Of a stretch of DNA of 64,000 nucleotides, positions 51,136 through 60,161 are shown in pieces. The notes beneath the pieces are model-generated. The model ran no database searches. It was given only the letters and a program-made list of their open reading frames with translations, and was not told the DNA's origin. Numbering within the stretch: the stretch's first letter is position 1; every line of letters begins with the position of its first letter. The position numbers and the translations under genes are program-made. The DNA is from an uncultured Lachnospiraceae bacterium (GTDB lineage Bacteria > Bacillota > Clostridia > Lachnospirales > Lachnospiraceae), in NCBI GenBank assembly GCA_910588775.1, contig CAJURH010000001.1:1-64000 (forward strand). Reading direction: 5' to 3'.

Positions 51136-52398
51136 ATGAATAACTATATGCGCATTATGGAGAGCGGTCAGACAGACAAAGGAAAACTACAGATTAATGT
51201 ACAGTCTACAGTCCGCAATGTTCCCATTAAGGATGCACGAATACAAGTGTCTTATACAGGGAATCCTACGCAGATTCTTGAGGAAGTCACCACGGACGAT
51301 TCTGGGCAGAGTCCGTCTCTGGATCTTCCGGCGCCGCCATTGGATTATAGCTTAAATCCGGGAGAGATTCAGCCATATTCAGAGTATACGCTGAATGTTA
51401 CGGCGCCAGGCTACACGCCCTTCGACATCAGTGGTGTGGAAATACTGCCCACAGCAACGGCTTTGCAGTCTGTTTATCTGGAGCCCCAGGAGGCCGGGGA
51501 ACAGATTGACAATTTGGTGATTCCAGCCCACACGCTGTATGGGGATTATCCGCCCAAGATACCAGAGGACGAGATTAAGCCCATGGACGAGAGTGGGGAA
51601 ATTGTATTAAGCCGGGTGGTAGTGCCGGAATATGTGGTGGTGCATGATGGAGTGCCCTCGGATAGTACGGCCAGGGATTATTATGTGCGATATAAAGATT
51701 ATATCAAAAACGTGGCTTCGAGTGAGATATACGCTACCTGGCCAGCGGACACCATCCGGGCAAATGTGCTGGCCATTATGTCTTTTACTTTAAACCGCGT
51801 GTATACGGAATGGTACCGAAACAAAGGCTATGATTTTACCATCACTTCGTCTACGGCTTTTGATCACAAATGGATACCAGACCGCAACATTTTTTCAAGC
51901 ATTTCCCAGATTGTGGACGAATTATTCACCAATTATTTGTCGCGGCCCAATGTGCGCCAGCCCATTTTGACCCAGTACTGTGACGGTGAACGGGTGAGTT
52001 GTCCCAACTGGATGAGCCAATGGGGGTCCAAGTACCTGGGGGATCAGAACTATTCAGCCGTCGAAATCCTGCGGTATTACTATGGAGATTCCATGTACAT
52101 CAATACGGCGGAGGAGATTTCTGGGATTCCCGCTTCCTGGCCCAGGTATGATCTGGACATTGGCGCTTCCGGGCAGAAAGTGACCCAGATGCAGGAGCAG
52201 TTGAACACCATTGCCCAGGTGTACACAGCCATACCCATGGAACCAGTCACCGGGTATTACGACGAGGCCACCAAAGAAGCTGTGCGCGCGTTTCAGAGGG
52301 TTTTCAAGCTTCCCCAGACAGGGATAGTGGACTATGTCACCTGGTATAAAATACAGGAGGTTTACGTAGGCGTTACCCGCATAGCGGAATTAACATAG
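51136..52398 (+). CDS. SpoIID/LytB-like protein with C-terminal peptidoglycan-binding domain
   Basis: The 420-residue protein starts with a carboxypeptidase-regulatory-like/PEGA-like beta domain (about 15-115). The middle (about 160-325) has IVLSRVVVPEYVVVHDG, YVRYKDYIKNVASSEIY and IRANVLAIMSFTLNRVYTEWY, which resembles the SpoIID fold that cuts denuded peptidoglycan glycans. The C terminus (about 335-410) is a PG_binding_1 domain with GYYDEATKEAVRAFQRVFKLPQTGIVD. No signal peptide or membrane segment is visible, which is unusual for such a protein; it could be a sporulation-stage or non-classical protein. AAGAGG precedes the ATG. The role is inference from the domains. Confidence 0.75.
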   Translation: MNNYMRIMESGQTDKGKLQINVQSTVRNVPIKDARIQVSYTGNPTQILEEVTTDDSGQSPSLDLPAPPLDYSLNPGEIQPYSEYTLNVTAPGYTPFDISGVEILPTATALQSVYLEPQEAGEQIDNLVIPAHTLYGDYPPKIPEDEIKPMDESGEIVLSRVVVPEYVVVHDGVPSDSTARDYYVRYKDYIKNVASSEIYATWPADTIRANVLAIMSFTLNRVYTEWYRNKGYDFTITSSTAFDHKWIPDRNIFSSISQIVDELFTNYLSRPNVRQPILTQYCDGERVSCPNWMSQWGSKYLGDQNYSAVEILRYYYGDSMYINTAEEISGIPASWPRYDLDIGASGQKVTQMQEQLNTIAQVYTAIPMEPVTGYYDEATKEAVRAFQRVFKLPQTGIVDYVTWYKIQEVYVGVTRIAELT

Positions 52399-52423
52399 CA
52401 CAAAGGGTGTTGGAGAAACATTG

Positions 52424-52609
52424 TTGTTTCAAAAGAAAAAATATGCCGCGCTGTTTCTCCTTTTGGCGCTTGCTGTATGCATGGCCGGCTATGGGCGGTC
52501 GGTGAGAGAGCGAAGGGCGCAGGCGCTCTGAGAACAAGAGGAAATGCGACAGGAAGCGAAAGAAGACAGAGAACAACGGCTGCGCGGACGGAAAAGGGAT
52601 AACCGCTAG
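52424..52609 (+). pseudogene. Small membrane-anchored protein interrupted by one in-frame TGA
   Basis: A TTG start (52424) with GGAG upstream opens a frame of 35 codons: a basic start, a hydrophobic segment (AALFLLLALAVCMAGYG) and the charged RSVRERRAQAL. It stops at TGA 52529-52531. The same frame continues for 25 highly charged codons to TAG at 52607. The coherent composition on both sides suggests one protein of 61 codons broken by a point mutation. Whether the shortened form works is unknown. Confidence 0.5.
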
Positions 52610-52613
52610 GGCC

Positions 52614-52883
52614 ATGCTGGCGCAGAAGGAGATGGAGAATTTTCGGGAGAGTTATGAGCGGGAAGCGGAGGAATATGCCGGGGAGACATACCGTATTTTG
52701 GAGAAATTTTCCCGGTTGGCGGAAATCTTTTTGCAAATAGAGGAGGCGGAAGCCATACTGGCCTTTCAGGTGGTGATTGACCGGGTTTCCGAGGAATGGG
52801 ACTATGTGAATGCTCCCTGGCATTACGAAACCAGCAGGTTGAAGGTGAACATGGAGGAACGGGAGACCTCCGATATCTGTTAG
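52614..52883 (+). CDS. Hypothetical acidic helical protein
   Basis: The 89-residue frame reads MLAQKEMENFRESYEREAEE and is rich in E, A, R and L with amphipathic spacing, so it is probably helical or coiled-coil and cytosolic. No family is recognised. It starts 5 bp after the broken small gene, with only a weak ribosome site, and may depend on translation of that gene. Codon use looks coding. It might be part of a larger decayed unit. Confidence 0.45.
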   Translation: MLAQKEMENFRESYEREAEEYAGETYRILEKFSRLAEIFLQIEEAEAILAFQVVIDRVSEEWDYVNAPWHYETSRLKVNMEERETSDIC

Positions 52884-53120
52884 CTAGGTCTGCCATATTC
52901 AGACATTCAGCCTGGCCCAACTGTGTTTTGCGCTATGCGGCGACGCGTATGGAACTCCACGGGCGACTGCTTTGGAGGAAATGGCGGTACATGATGGGGG
53001 CGTAAGCGGCAGTTTTTTTCTACAGTTCTGGAAAGCCGAGGCTGGGGATGGAGTTCATGACGGTATAATCCGTGCACAGTTTTCAGTATAGCGGCATCTA
53101 TTGCTTTCAATTCTTTCTGA
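52884..53120. other. Gene-poor gap before the IS3 relic
   Basis: No supported gene. One 37-codon frame (from about 52980 to 53096) has no recognisable features and is probably chance or part of decayed DNA. Confidence 0.35.
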
Positions 53121-53547
53121 TGTTGTACACTTTTAGTTGACGCCTTATACTCAAGGATTTGATGTTTAAAGAGAAATAAGGAGGCAACTAAAATGACAAG
53201 AAAACAACGGAAATGTGACATGGAATACAAAATCAAGTCCGTTAAAGCTGACAAGGGAACTTGGCGGCGCAAAAGCTGCCGCTGAACTGGGTATCCCTAA
53301 AAACGCCATGTATGCATGGCCGAAAGCTGCAAGGAAAGGGCGGTTGGATGTCGGTCCCGGCTCGCGCACACCACAGACGGGCATGAATCTCACAGAGGAG
53401 CTGGCTCTTCTGCGCAGACAGGTTAAGGAGCGGGAAAAAGAAATCCGCCATTTGAATAGAATGCGCCTCCATCTATTGTTATATAAAATGAAATTTAGAA
53501 ATTGTAAACTGTATGGATTAGAAAAGGCTGGGGGACTCCTCGTATAA
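53121..53547 (+). pseudogene. IS3-family transposase orfA relic
   Basis: From the ATG at 53193 (GGAGG upstream) the frame reads MTRKQRKCDMEYKIKSVK and then needs a 1-base shift near 53240-53246 to continue as LTRELGGAKAAAELGIPKNA and LLRRQVKEREKEIRHL. This is the helix-turn-helix and leucine-zipper part of an IS3-family OrfA. After about 53460 similarity ends in unrelated codons and a stop; orfB and the right end are missing. The DNA from 53121 (TGTTGTACACTTTTAG) may be the left end. It is an inactive remnant, evidence of past insertion in this locus. Confidence 0.8.
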
Positions 53548-53593
53548 TAAGTTTATAGCCTGTTTCGACTGGCTATGAACTTATTATACGAGG
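53538..53593. repeat. Long near-perfect palindrome at the IS relic edge
   Basis: Arms 53538-53560 and 53571-53593 (23 nt, one mismatch) around a 10-nt loop form a strong hairpin, beginning CCTCGTATAATAAG. It overlaps the end of the orfA relic frame. It may be a terminator-like or transposon-end structure; its origin is unclear. Confidence 0.7.
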
Positions 53594-53680
53594 GGAGGAT
53601 ATCATTGTCCGTGAGGAAGAGGCAATACTGCCGCCTTAGAGTGTGTTAATAATAGAACTCATGCAATATTAATAAAAATT

Positions 53681-53709
53681 TTGCATTTATTATGTTATAA
53701 TAATATAAT
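53681..53709 (+). promoter_or_regulatory. Promoter remnant of the decayed metalloprotease gene
   Basis: TTGCAT (53681-53686), 17-bp spacer, TATAAT (53704-53709), 48 bp before the disrupted ATG. Confidence 0.6.
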
Positions 53710-53756
53710 TAATACAATGAAAAGCCTATTTATGAAGAAGGCACAAAAGGGGGAAT

Positions 53757-56700
53757 ATGTAAGAGAAAGAAACTGACAATCCTGTTTATGATGGCTTTAT
53801 TTTCACTTGTATGTGTGGGATATAATTCTACATATGCTCTTGCCGGATCGGTGTGTGAATAAGGAGCTTGGAGAGGCAAACGTATGTGAGGTTGTTGGAA
53901 CTGTAGCAGGTCTTCAGGGAGAAGACTATGCAGAGGCGAATGTGATTTTGTATAACGGCACAAATGCATATCAAGAAAAACTGGATGCTCAAGGAAATTA
54001 TTCATTTGTGAATGTTATAGCAGGTGAATATTATATAAAAGTGGAAGTGGAAGGTTATACAATACCCCAGCCAGTGGCAGTTGCGGTAAACGGCTCTGCA
54101 GCAGCAGGGGAACTTAAGGTAGAGAAGGCAGAAGGAAAAGATTATTTTTATCAATGGAAAGCGGACGAGACATATTTTGGATATGAGGAATCTGCAAAGG
54201 TTCCAGAAAAAAAGCAGGTCACGTTTTTAGGCAACGATGTCTATGTCTGCGACAGCTTAGCGGCAGATAAGCTGCATGAAAAATATAATATTGTTTTAAG
54301 CGATGAAGAGGAGAAGTGGAGCAGTGAGTATGCCTCCCGGATGTTTGAATTGGTTTCTAAAATTCAGGGCTACAACAAAAGTCAGATAAGCAGTAAATGG
54401 ATTTTAACAAAGAGGCATTTACCAATGCAATCCCCAGAAAAGCGCAGATGGGCACACTGCAGGGAAAGTATTTTTCAAATCGGCTGTACCATGCGCTGGT
54501 GCGCTATATAACCGATGCAGGGACAAATATCCATGCAGTGGATAAGATTTTGAAAAATGATTATGGCTGTTCGATTATTGTGGAGGATTATTCCGCGCTG
54601 ACAAAGGATACCACAGGGGAAACCGCAGCGGCTTTTGAACAGTTTAAGCCGGAAGAATTGCTGGCTATTCTGGAGATGTTCGCGGAAATGCCGGAGGGCT
54701 TCCATAAAACGCCGGGGTTGGAATATCTGGTCAGAAGGATTGATGGAAGCGTAAATCCGATTTATCCAGCGGCTGGGGCAGTTTCCTGGGTGGATGCAGA
54801 GCATGGGTTTATCGAATTTATGGATCAAGCGTTTCTGGGAAGCCATGTGGAAGACACATTCCGTCTGGTTCTGCATGAGAAGACGCACTTTCTCTGGAAA
54901 AACATGTTTTCAGAGGAATTAAAAGCGAAATGGCAGGAAGTTGGCGGATGGTATCAGACAGAAGACGATCCGGATGGCTGGGCGACCACAAAAGAAACAG
55001 AATTTGTGTCCGCCTATGCGCATGCCGTTAATCCAAATGAGGATATGGCGGAATCTGTCGCTTATTATATTATTATGCCGAATAAACTTGAATCCCGCTC
55101 AGAGGGAAAATATAATTTTATTAGAAATTATATTATGAATGGCGAGATTTACATGACGCAGATACGGGAAGACCTGACATTTGAGGTGTATAATTTATAC
55201 CCGGATTATGCGTTTCCAGGCAGAATGGTGGGATTGGATCTTGAAGTGGAAGGAGAAGGAAAAGAGGATAAACGCCTTACGGTGACGGCACAGCTGGATA
55301 CACAGGGAAAGGAAGAGCTTGGGGCTAATAAGGCGTATTTACGTATTCACAGTGAGGCTGGCACGCACTATGATATGAATTTATATCCGCTGGATGGTGA
55401 TACATCTGTGCTGCGGGGGACATTGAAAATAAGTAAATATGCAGATAGAGGTTATTGGAGCTGCGAGCAAATTGAATTTACGGATCTGCAGGGAAATGAG
55501 CGTTTTGTGGGAACGGGCCGTTTTGGCTGGAAGCTCTACGTAGATAATTTACTGGCGGATACGGAAAAACCGCAATATGTGGCGAATTCCTTAAAAGTGG
55601 ACTTAGAGCCAGGCGTTCTGGAAGGAAAAGACGTCACATATGTGAACGTATCATTTAAAGCGACAGATAATGTTGGAGTGGAGAGCAGTTATTGTGAAAT
55701 GTCGAACAAGACCCATGGTTCTTATCGGATAGAAGAGTGGGGGGAATACGATCCGGAAACGCAAACGTGCAAAATAAGATTTATTTTTACAGAATATATG
55801 CAATCAGGTGAGTACGCTATCACTTATATTATAGTCCGGGACTACGCACAAAACCAAAAAGATTATTACTTCTATTCGGATAATTCAGGAGCGGAGTCTT
55901 ACACAACATTTGTTTACGAAAGCGATCAATCGGATTATGAGGCGCCGGAAATCAATTTAAACAATATTACATTAACCGCGTATCCAATGCATCCGGAAAA
56001 CCCAAATGGCGAGACCGTTTTAATTATAGAATATTTTGCAAAGGATAACGCTTCTGGTTTGGATCTAGTTTCATATAGGCTGCTCGATCCGATGGGAAAT
56101 ACCCATTTTGAATACCATTATCATGAAAATTATAGAACGACCTTTTTCAAGGGTGATCCGACTGCGTGGAAAAAATACACTATCCATGCGACATTGCCCG
56201 AAGGTTCCGCGCCAGGTATGTGGGGGGGGGGCGCTGGAAATGAAGGTTTGTGACAAGGCCGGAAATTTTAGAAAATATAATTTCCTGGAGATTTTGCATT
56301 TTGCGGTGGACACAGACGAAAGCCCTGCAACGTACGCTTTGGATTGTTCATCGGATGAATTGAAAGAAAAAGGAACGATTCCGTTCTCAATTCAGAATAA
56401 GAACAATGAAGTGGAATATGTGTGGGAATGCGTGAACGGCACAGGAGAAGCGCTGATCGATCAATCGGGTAAGCTGACAGGCATATCTGCCGGAACGGTT
56501 ACGGTTATCGCTTATGAGAAGGACGATTCTTCCAAGTATGGAATGCGTGAAGTTACGGTGACGCATGCGGTCGTGGAAGATAAGGAAGTGGCGCCAACTT
56601 GTACGACAAGCGGCCTGACAAGAGGAGAGCGCTGTGAAATATGCAAGGAAGTCATTGTTGCGCAAGAGGAAATAGAGGCCAAAGGCCATGGAGAGACAGA

Positions 56701-57484
56701 GGTAAGAGGCGAAAAGGAAGCCAGCTGTCAGAAAGCAGGCTATACAGGCGATGTATATTGCAAAGATTGTGGCCAGAAACTGGAAGGAGGAAAAGAGATT
56801 TCCAAAACTGAGCATGTTTGGGGCAACGGGAAGGTAACTTCTAAGCCCAGCTACCAGAAAGAGGGAATCAGAATTTATACCTGTCAGGTTTGTAAGGAAA
56901 CGAAATCCGAATCTGTTCAGAAACTTTCTTTGGAACAGGCGGCGATTTCAGACGTTCAGAATGTGAAAAACGGCATATCTATCCGTTGGCATAAAGTGAA
57001 AGGCGCGGCAGGGTACAATATATACAGGAAGACCGGAAATAAAAGCTGGACAAAAATAGCGCAGGTTAAGAAGAATGGCGTTGTGAATTATATAGACGCT
57101 ACTGCGAAAAACGGCACAAAATATGCATATGCCATTGGCGCATTTAATGGAACAAACGTCGGAAAATATGACACAGCCGGTAAAGAGATTATCAGGCTTC
57201 AGGCGACTAAAATTTCTATGTTGAAAAATAAGTCTGAAAAGTCGCTCGTCCTTAGATGGAAAAAGAATGCGAAAGCAAGCGGATGCCAAATACAGATTTC
57301 CACATCCAGTAAATTTAAAAATGCAAGGAATATTAAAGTTTCCTCCAAACAAACATCTAAGACGATCAAAAAATTAAAATTAAATAAGAAATACTATGTC
57401 AGAGTCAGAAGTTATGCGCGTTCTGGAAAAAATGTATATTATAGCTCATGGAGTCCTGTAAAGAGTAGGAAAGTAGTGAAATAG
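53757..57484 (+). pseudogene. Decayed secreted zinc metalloprotease with Fn3-like C terminus
   Basis: About 1,240 codons of one secreted protein are spread over three frames. ATG 53757 is followed by an extra T (53760), after which KRKKLTILFMMALFSLV forms a signal peptide. A shift near 53850 leads into a carboxypeptidase-regulatory-like domain. A missing base in the A run near 54407 joins the protease part, with the zinc motif HEKTH (54874-54888) and a downstream glutamate in ETEFVSAYA. A G10 tract at 56222-56231 needs one G fewer to continue into Ig-like/Big-type, cysteine-rich and Fn3-like modules. AAAGGGGG lies before the ATG. Four lesions argue for a pseudogene; sequencing indels are the alternative. 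Confidence 0.8.
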
Positions 57485-57509
57485 TTTATCAAGTTCCAGA
57501 TAAGCAATG

Positions 57510-57570
57510 CGGATGAAAAAGTATGTTCGGTGCACACCAGGTGAATGCCGATTGCTTTTTCATCCGTTTT
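57510..57570 (+). terminator. Terminator after the metalloprotease pseudogene
   Basis: Arms 57510-57521 and 57555-57566 (12 perfect pairs, CGGATGAAAAAG) are followed by TTTTCTATT. Confidence 0.82.
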
Positions 57571-57580
57571 CTATTATAAT
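57552..57580 (+). promoter_or_regulatory. Probable promoter of the xpaC-telA pair
   Basis: TTGCTT (57552-57557), 17-bp spacer and consensus TATAAT (57575-57580). The -35 lies in the right arm of the preceding terminator, a compact arrangement. Confidence 0.6.
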
Positions 57581-57637
57581 ATCCTATGTATAAAACAGAT
57601 TTATCTTATGAAAGTGAGAAGACTTCAGGAGGATAGC

Positions 57638-58960
57638 ATGGGGAATCAGGATTGGAACCAATTAGGTAACGACATTAAAAATATGGTGCAGGACGCGATT
57701 AATTCTCAGGACTTCAGCAAGCTGAATCAAGGGATTAACCGCGCCATAAACGGGGCCGTGGACGGGCTGGGAAGTCTTTGGAACGGCGGGCAGTCCGGTG
57801 GCCACTGGGAAATTCGCGACGATGGACAACCCCGTCCGGGCCAGCCCTTTTCCGGCGGATGGCAGACAAAAAGCGGGATGAGAAAGAACCAGAGCTGGGC
57901 GCAGCAGGGACCCCGGTTTAACGATCAGCGGGTAAACCAGTTGGCGAATCAAACAAAGAAGTTTCCGCCGGGACCCTATAAGAACCCGTCCGGCGCAGCG
58001 GCGGCGGGGTACGTCATGGCCATTTTTGGAGGCATATCGGCGGTCGGGTCCGGCATTGCCCTGTTTATTTGTCTGGTGGTGGCTTTGATGACTCCCAATA
58101 TTCCCGTTGACGTTTCTGCCGGTTTGAATATTGCCAACAGCATTTTATTTGCGTCCACGCTTTCTTGTGGAGCGGTTTGTCTGGGCGGTTTTAAGAAAAT
58201 TGGTTTCGTGCAGCGTTTTCGCAGGTACGTCAACTGCATTCAGGGAAGAGGCTATTGTCAGTTGGAGGAGCTCTCAAAGAGCATTGGAAAGCCCGAATCT
58301 TTTATCCGAAAAGACGTTAAGAAAATGTTGAATAAAGGGATGTTCCTGGAAGGGCATCTGGATAGCCAGGAGACTTGTCTGATAACTACCAATCAGGCTT
58401 ACAGTCAGTATAAAACGGCGCAGAGGCAGTTGGAGGAGCGACAGGAGAGAGTGGCCGCTCCAATGCCGGCAAAAGAGTCAGCGCCAAAGACAGACAACGT
58501 TCCTGCCGAGGTAAAGGAACTGTTGGACGAGGGAAATGCATATTTGGATCATATCCGTAAATGCAACGACCGGATATCCGGCCAGGAGATTTCCGGGAAA
58601 ATATCCAAAATGGAGTTGATTGTGCAGAACATTTTCAAGCGGCTGCAAACCCACCCGGATGTGGCGCCGGATCTGAAGAAGATGATGGAGTATTACCTGC
58701 CCACAACGGTGAAATTACTGGAGGCATATGCAGAGCTGGACGCCCAGTCTGTGCAGGGGGAAAATATCACCAACTCCAAACGGGAAATCGAGGAAACGCT
58801 GGATACATTGAATCAGGCGTTTGAAAAATTGCTGGATTCAATTTTCAAGGATACAGCCTGGGACTTATCCACGGATATTTCCGTATTGCAGACATTGCTG
58901 GCGCAGGAAGGTCTGATTGGCGATGATTTTAAGATGAAGGATAATAAAACAGAAGAATAA
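57638..58960 (+). CDS. XpaC-like protein (5-bromo-4-chloroindolyl phosphate hydrolysis family)
   Basis: The 440-residue protein starts MGNQDWNQLGNDIKNMVQDA, with a glycine/glutamine-rich N-terminal part, two hydrophobic segments (about residues 120-150 and 160-185) and a cytosolic helical C-terminal half, including NVPAEVKELLDEGNAYLDHI and KMMEYYLPTTVKLLEAYAEL, the core of the XpaC family. AGGAGG precedes ATG 57638. It is directly followed by telA, the usual partner in Firmicutes. The pair is linked to envelope or toxic-anion stress, but the biochemical activity is unknown. Confidence 0.85.
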   Translation: MGNQDWNQLGNDIKNMVQDAINSQDFSKLNQGINRAINGAVDGLGSLWNGGQSGGHWEIRDDGQPRPGQPFSGGWQTKSGMRKNQSWAQQGPRFNDQRVNQLANQTKKFPPGPYKNPSGAAAAGYVMAIFGGISAVGSGIALFICLVVALMTPNIPVDVSAGLNIANSILFASTLSCGAVCLGGFKKIGFVQRFRRYVNCIQGRGYCQLEELSKSIGKPESFIRKDVKKMLNKGMFLEGHLDSQETCLITTNQAYSQYKTAQRQLEERQERVAAPMPAKESAPKTDNVPAEVKELLDEGNAYLDHIRKCNDRISGQEISGKISKMELIVQNIFKRLQTHPDVAPDLKKMMEYYLPTTVKLLEAYAELDAQSVQGENITNSKREIEETLDTLNQAFEKLLDSIFKDTAWDLSTDISVLQTLLAQEGLIGDDFKMKDNKTEE

Positions 58961-58972
58961 AGGAGAAGTTTT

Positions 58973-60133
58973 ATGAGTGATGAGATGAACGGGCTGCAGG
59001 CTTTTGAGGAGGAGATCCCGACGCCGACCCTGACACTGGAGCCAGATTTGCAGCCAAAGGAACCAGTGGCGGAAAAGATTCAGGAGAAACCTATGCCCCA
59101 GGTGGAGGAGCCTAAGCTTACGCCCCAGGAGCAGAAAATGGTGGATGATTTCGCCAAACAGATTGATCTGAGCAACAGCAATCTAATTTTGCAATATGGC
59201 GTGGGCGCCCAGAAGAAGATGGCGGACTTTTCCGAGTCGGCGCTGGCCAACGTGCAGACCCAGGAACTGGGCGAGGCCGGAGAGTTAATTACAGGTTTGG
59301 TGAAAGAGTTAAGAGGATTCGAGAACCCAGAAGAGGAAAAGGGCCTGTTTGGTTTCTTTAAGAAAAACGCCAACAAGATAGGCGCCATGAAAGCCAAGTA
59401 CGACAAGGCGGAGGTGAACGTAAACCGGATTGTGGAATCCCTTCAGCAGCACCAGGTCCGTCTGATGAAGGATACGGCCACTCTGGACAAGATGTATGCG
59501 CTGAATTTAAGTTATTTCAAAGAACTGTCCATGTATATTCTGGCTGGCAAGAAGAAGTTAAAGGAAGTGCGGGAAACCCAGCTGAAAGAATTGATGGATA
59601 AAGCGCAGGCCAGCGGTCTTCCCGAGGATGCCCAGGCGGCCAAAGATTTGGACAGCATGTGTAATCGTTTTGAGAAGAAACTGCACGATCTGGATTTGAC
59701 CCGGATGATTTCCATTCAGACGGCTCCGCAGATCCGTCTGGTGCAAAACAACGATACATTGATGGTGGAGAAGATACAGTCTACGCTGGTGAACACCATT
59801 CCCCTGTGGAAAAGCCAGATGGCGCTGGCGCTTGGCATCGCCCATTCCACGGAGGCGGCCAGAGCCCAGCGGGCGGTGACGGACATGACCAACGAGCTTC
59901 TTAAGAAAAATGCGGACACATTGAAGATGGCCACCGTGGAGACGGCCAAAGAGTCGGAGCGGGGCATTGTGGATATGGAGACCTTAAAACATACCAATGA
60001 GTCGTTGATTCAGACGCTGGACGAAGTGTTGCGCATTCAGAAAGAAGGCCATCAGAAACGGGTGGAGGCAGAGGCGCAGATGCAGCAGATGGAGACGGAG
60101 CTTAAGAATAAGCTTCTGGAAATCCAGGGATAA
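58973..60133 (+). CDS. telA: TelA-family toxic anion resistance protein
   Basis: The 386-residue soluble, highly helical protein has the TelA family core: IDLSNSNLILQYGVGAQKKM, then the FGFFKKNANKIGAMKAKYDKAE segment, LQQHQVRLMKDTATLDKMY and the C-terminal VNTIPLWKSQMALALGIAHS. An acidic, proline-rich N-terminal tail of about 55 residues precedes it. TelA was named for tellurite resistance and occurs with XpaC; its mechanism is not known. AGGAGAAG precedes the start. It is 12 bp after the XpaC gene, and ispG follows after 28 bp without a visible promoter or terminator. Confidence 0.92.
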   Translation: MSDEMNGLQAFEEEIPTPTLTLEPDLQPKEPVAEKIQEKPMPQVEEPKLTPQEQKMVDDFAKQIDLSNSNLILQYGVGAQKKMADFSESALANVQTQELGEAGELITGLVKELRGFENPEEEKGLFGFFKKNANKIGAMKAKYDKAEVNVNRIVESLQQHQVRLMKDTATLDKMYALNLSYFKELSMYILAGKKKLKEVRETQLKELMDKAQASGLPEDAQAAKDLDSMCNRFEKKLHDLDLTRMISIQTAPQIRLVQNNDTLMVEKIQSTLVNTIPLWKSQMALALGIAHSTEAARAQRAVTDMTNELLKKNADTLKMATVETAKESERGIVDMETLKHTNESLIQTLDEVLRIQKEGHQKRVEAEAQMQQMETELKNKLLEIQG

Positions 60134-60161
60134 CCAAAAGCAGCCAGAAAGGGGGCCAGTC

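Noticed and set aside
56222..56231. G10 tract as a working phase-variation switch
   Set aside because: Changing the tract alone cannot restore the protein, because three other frame lesions remain upstream. Kept only as a note in the pseudogene finding.
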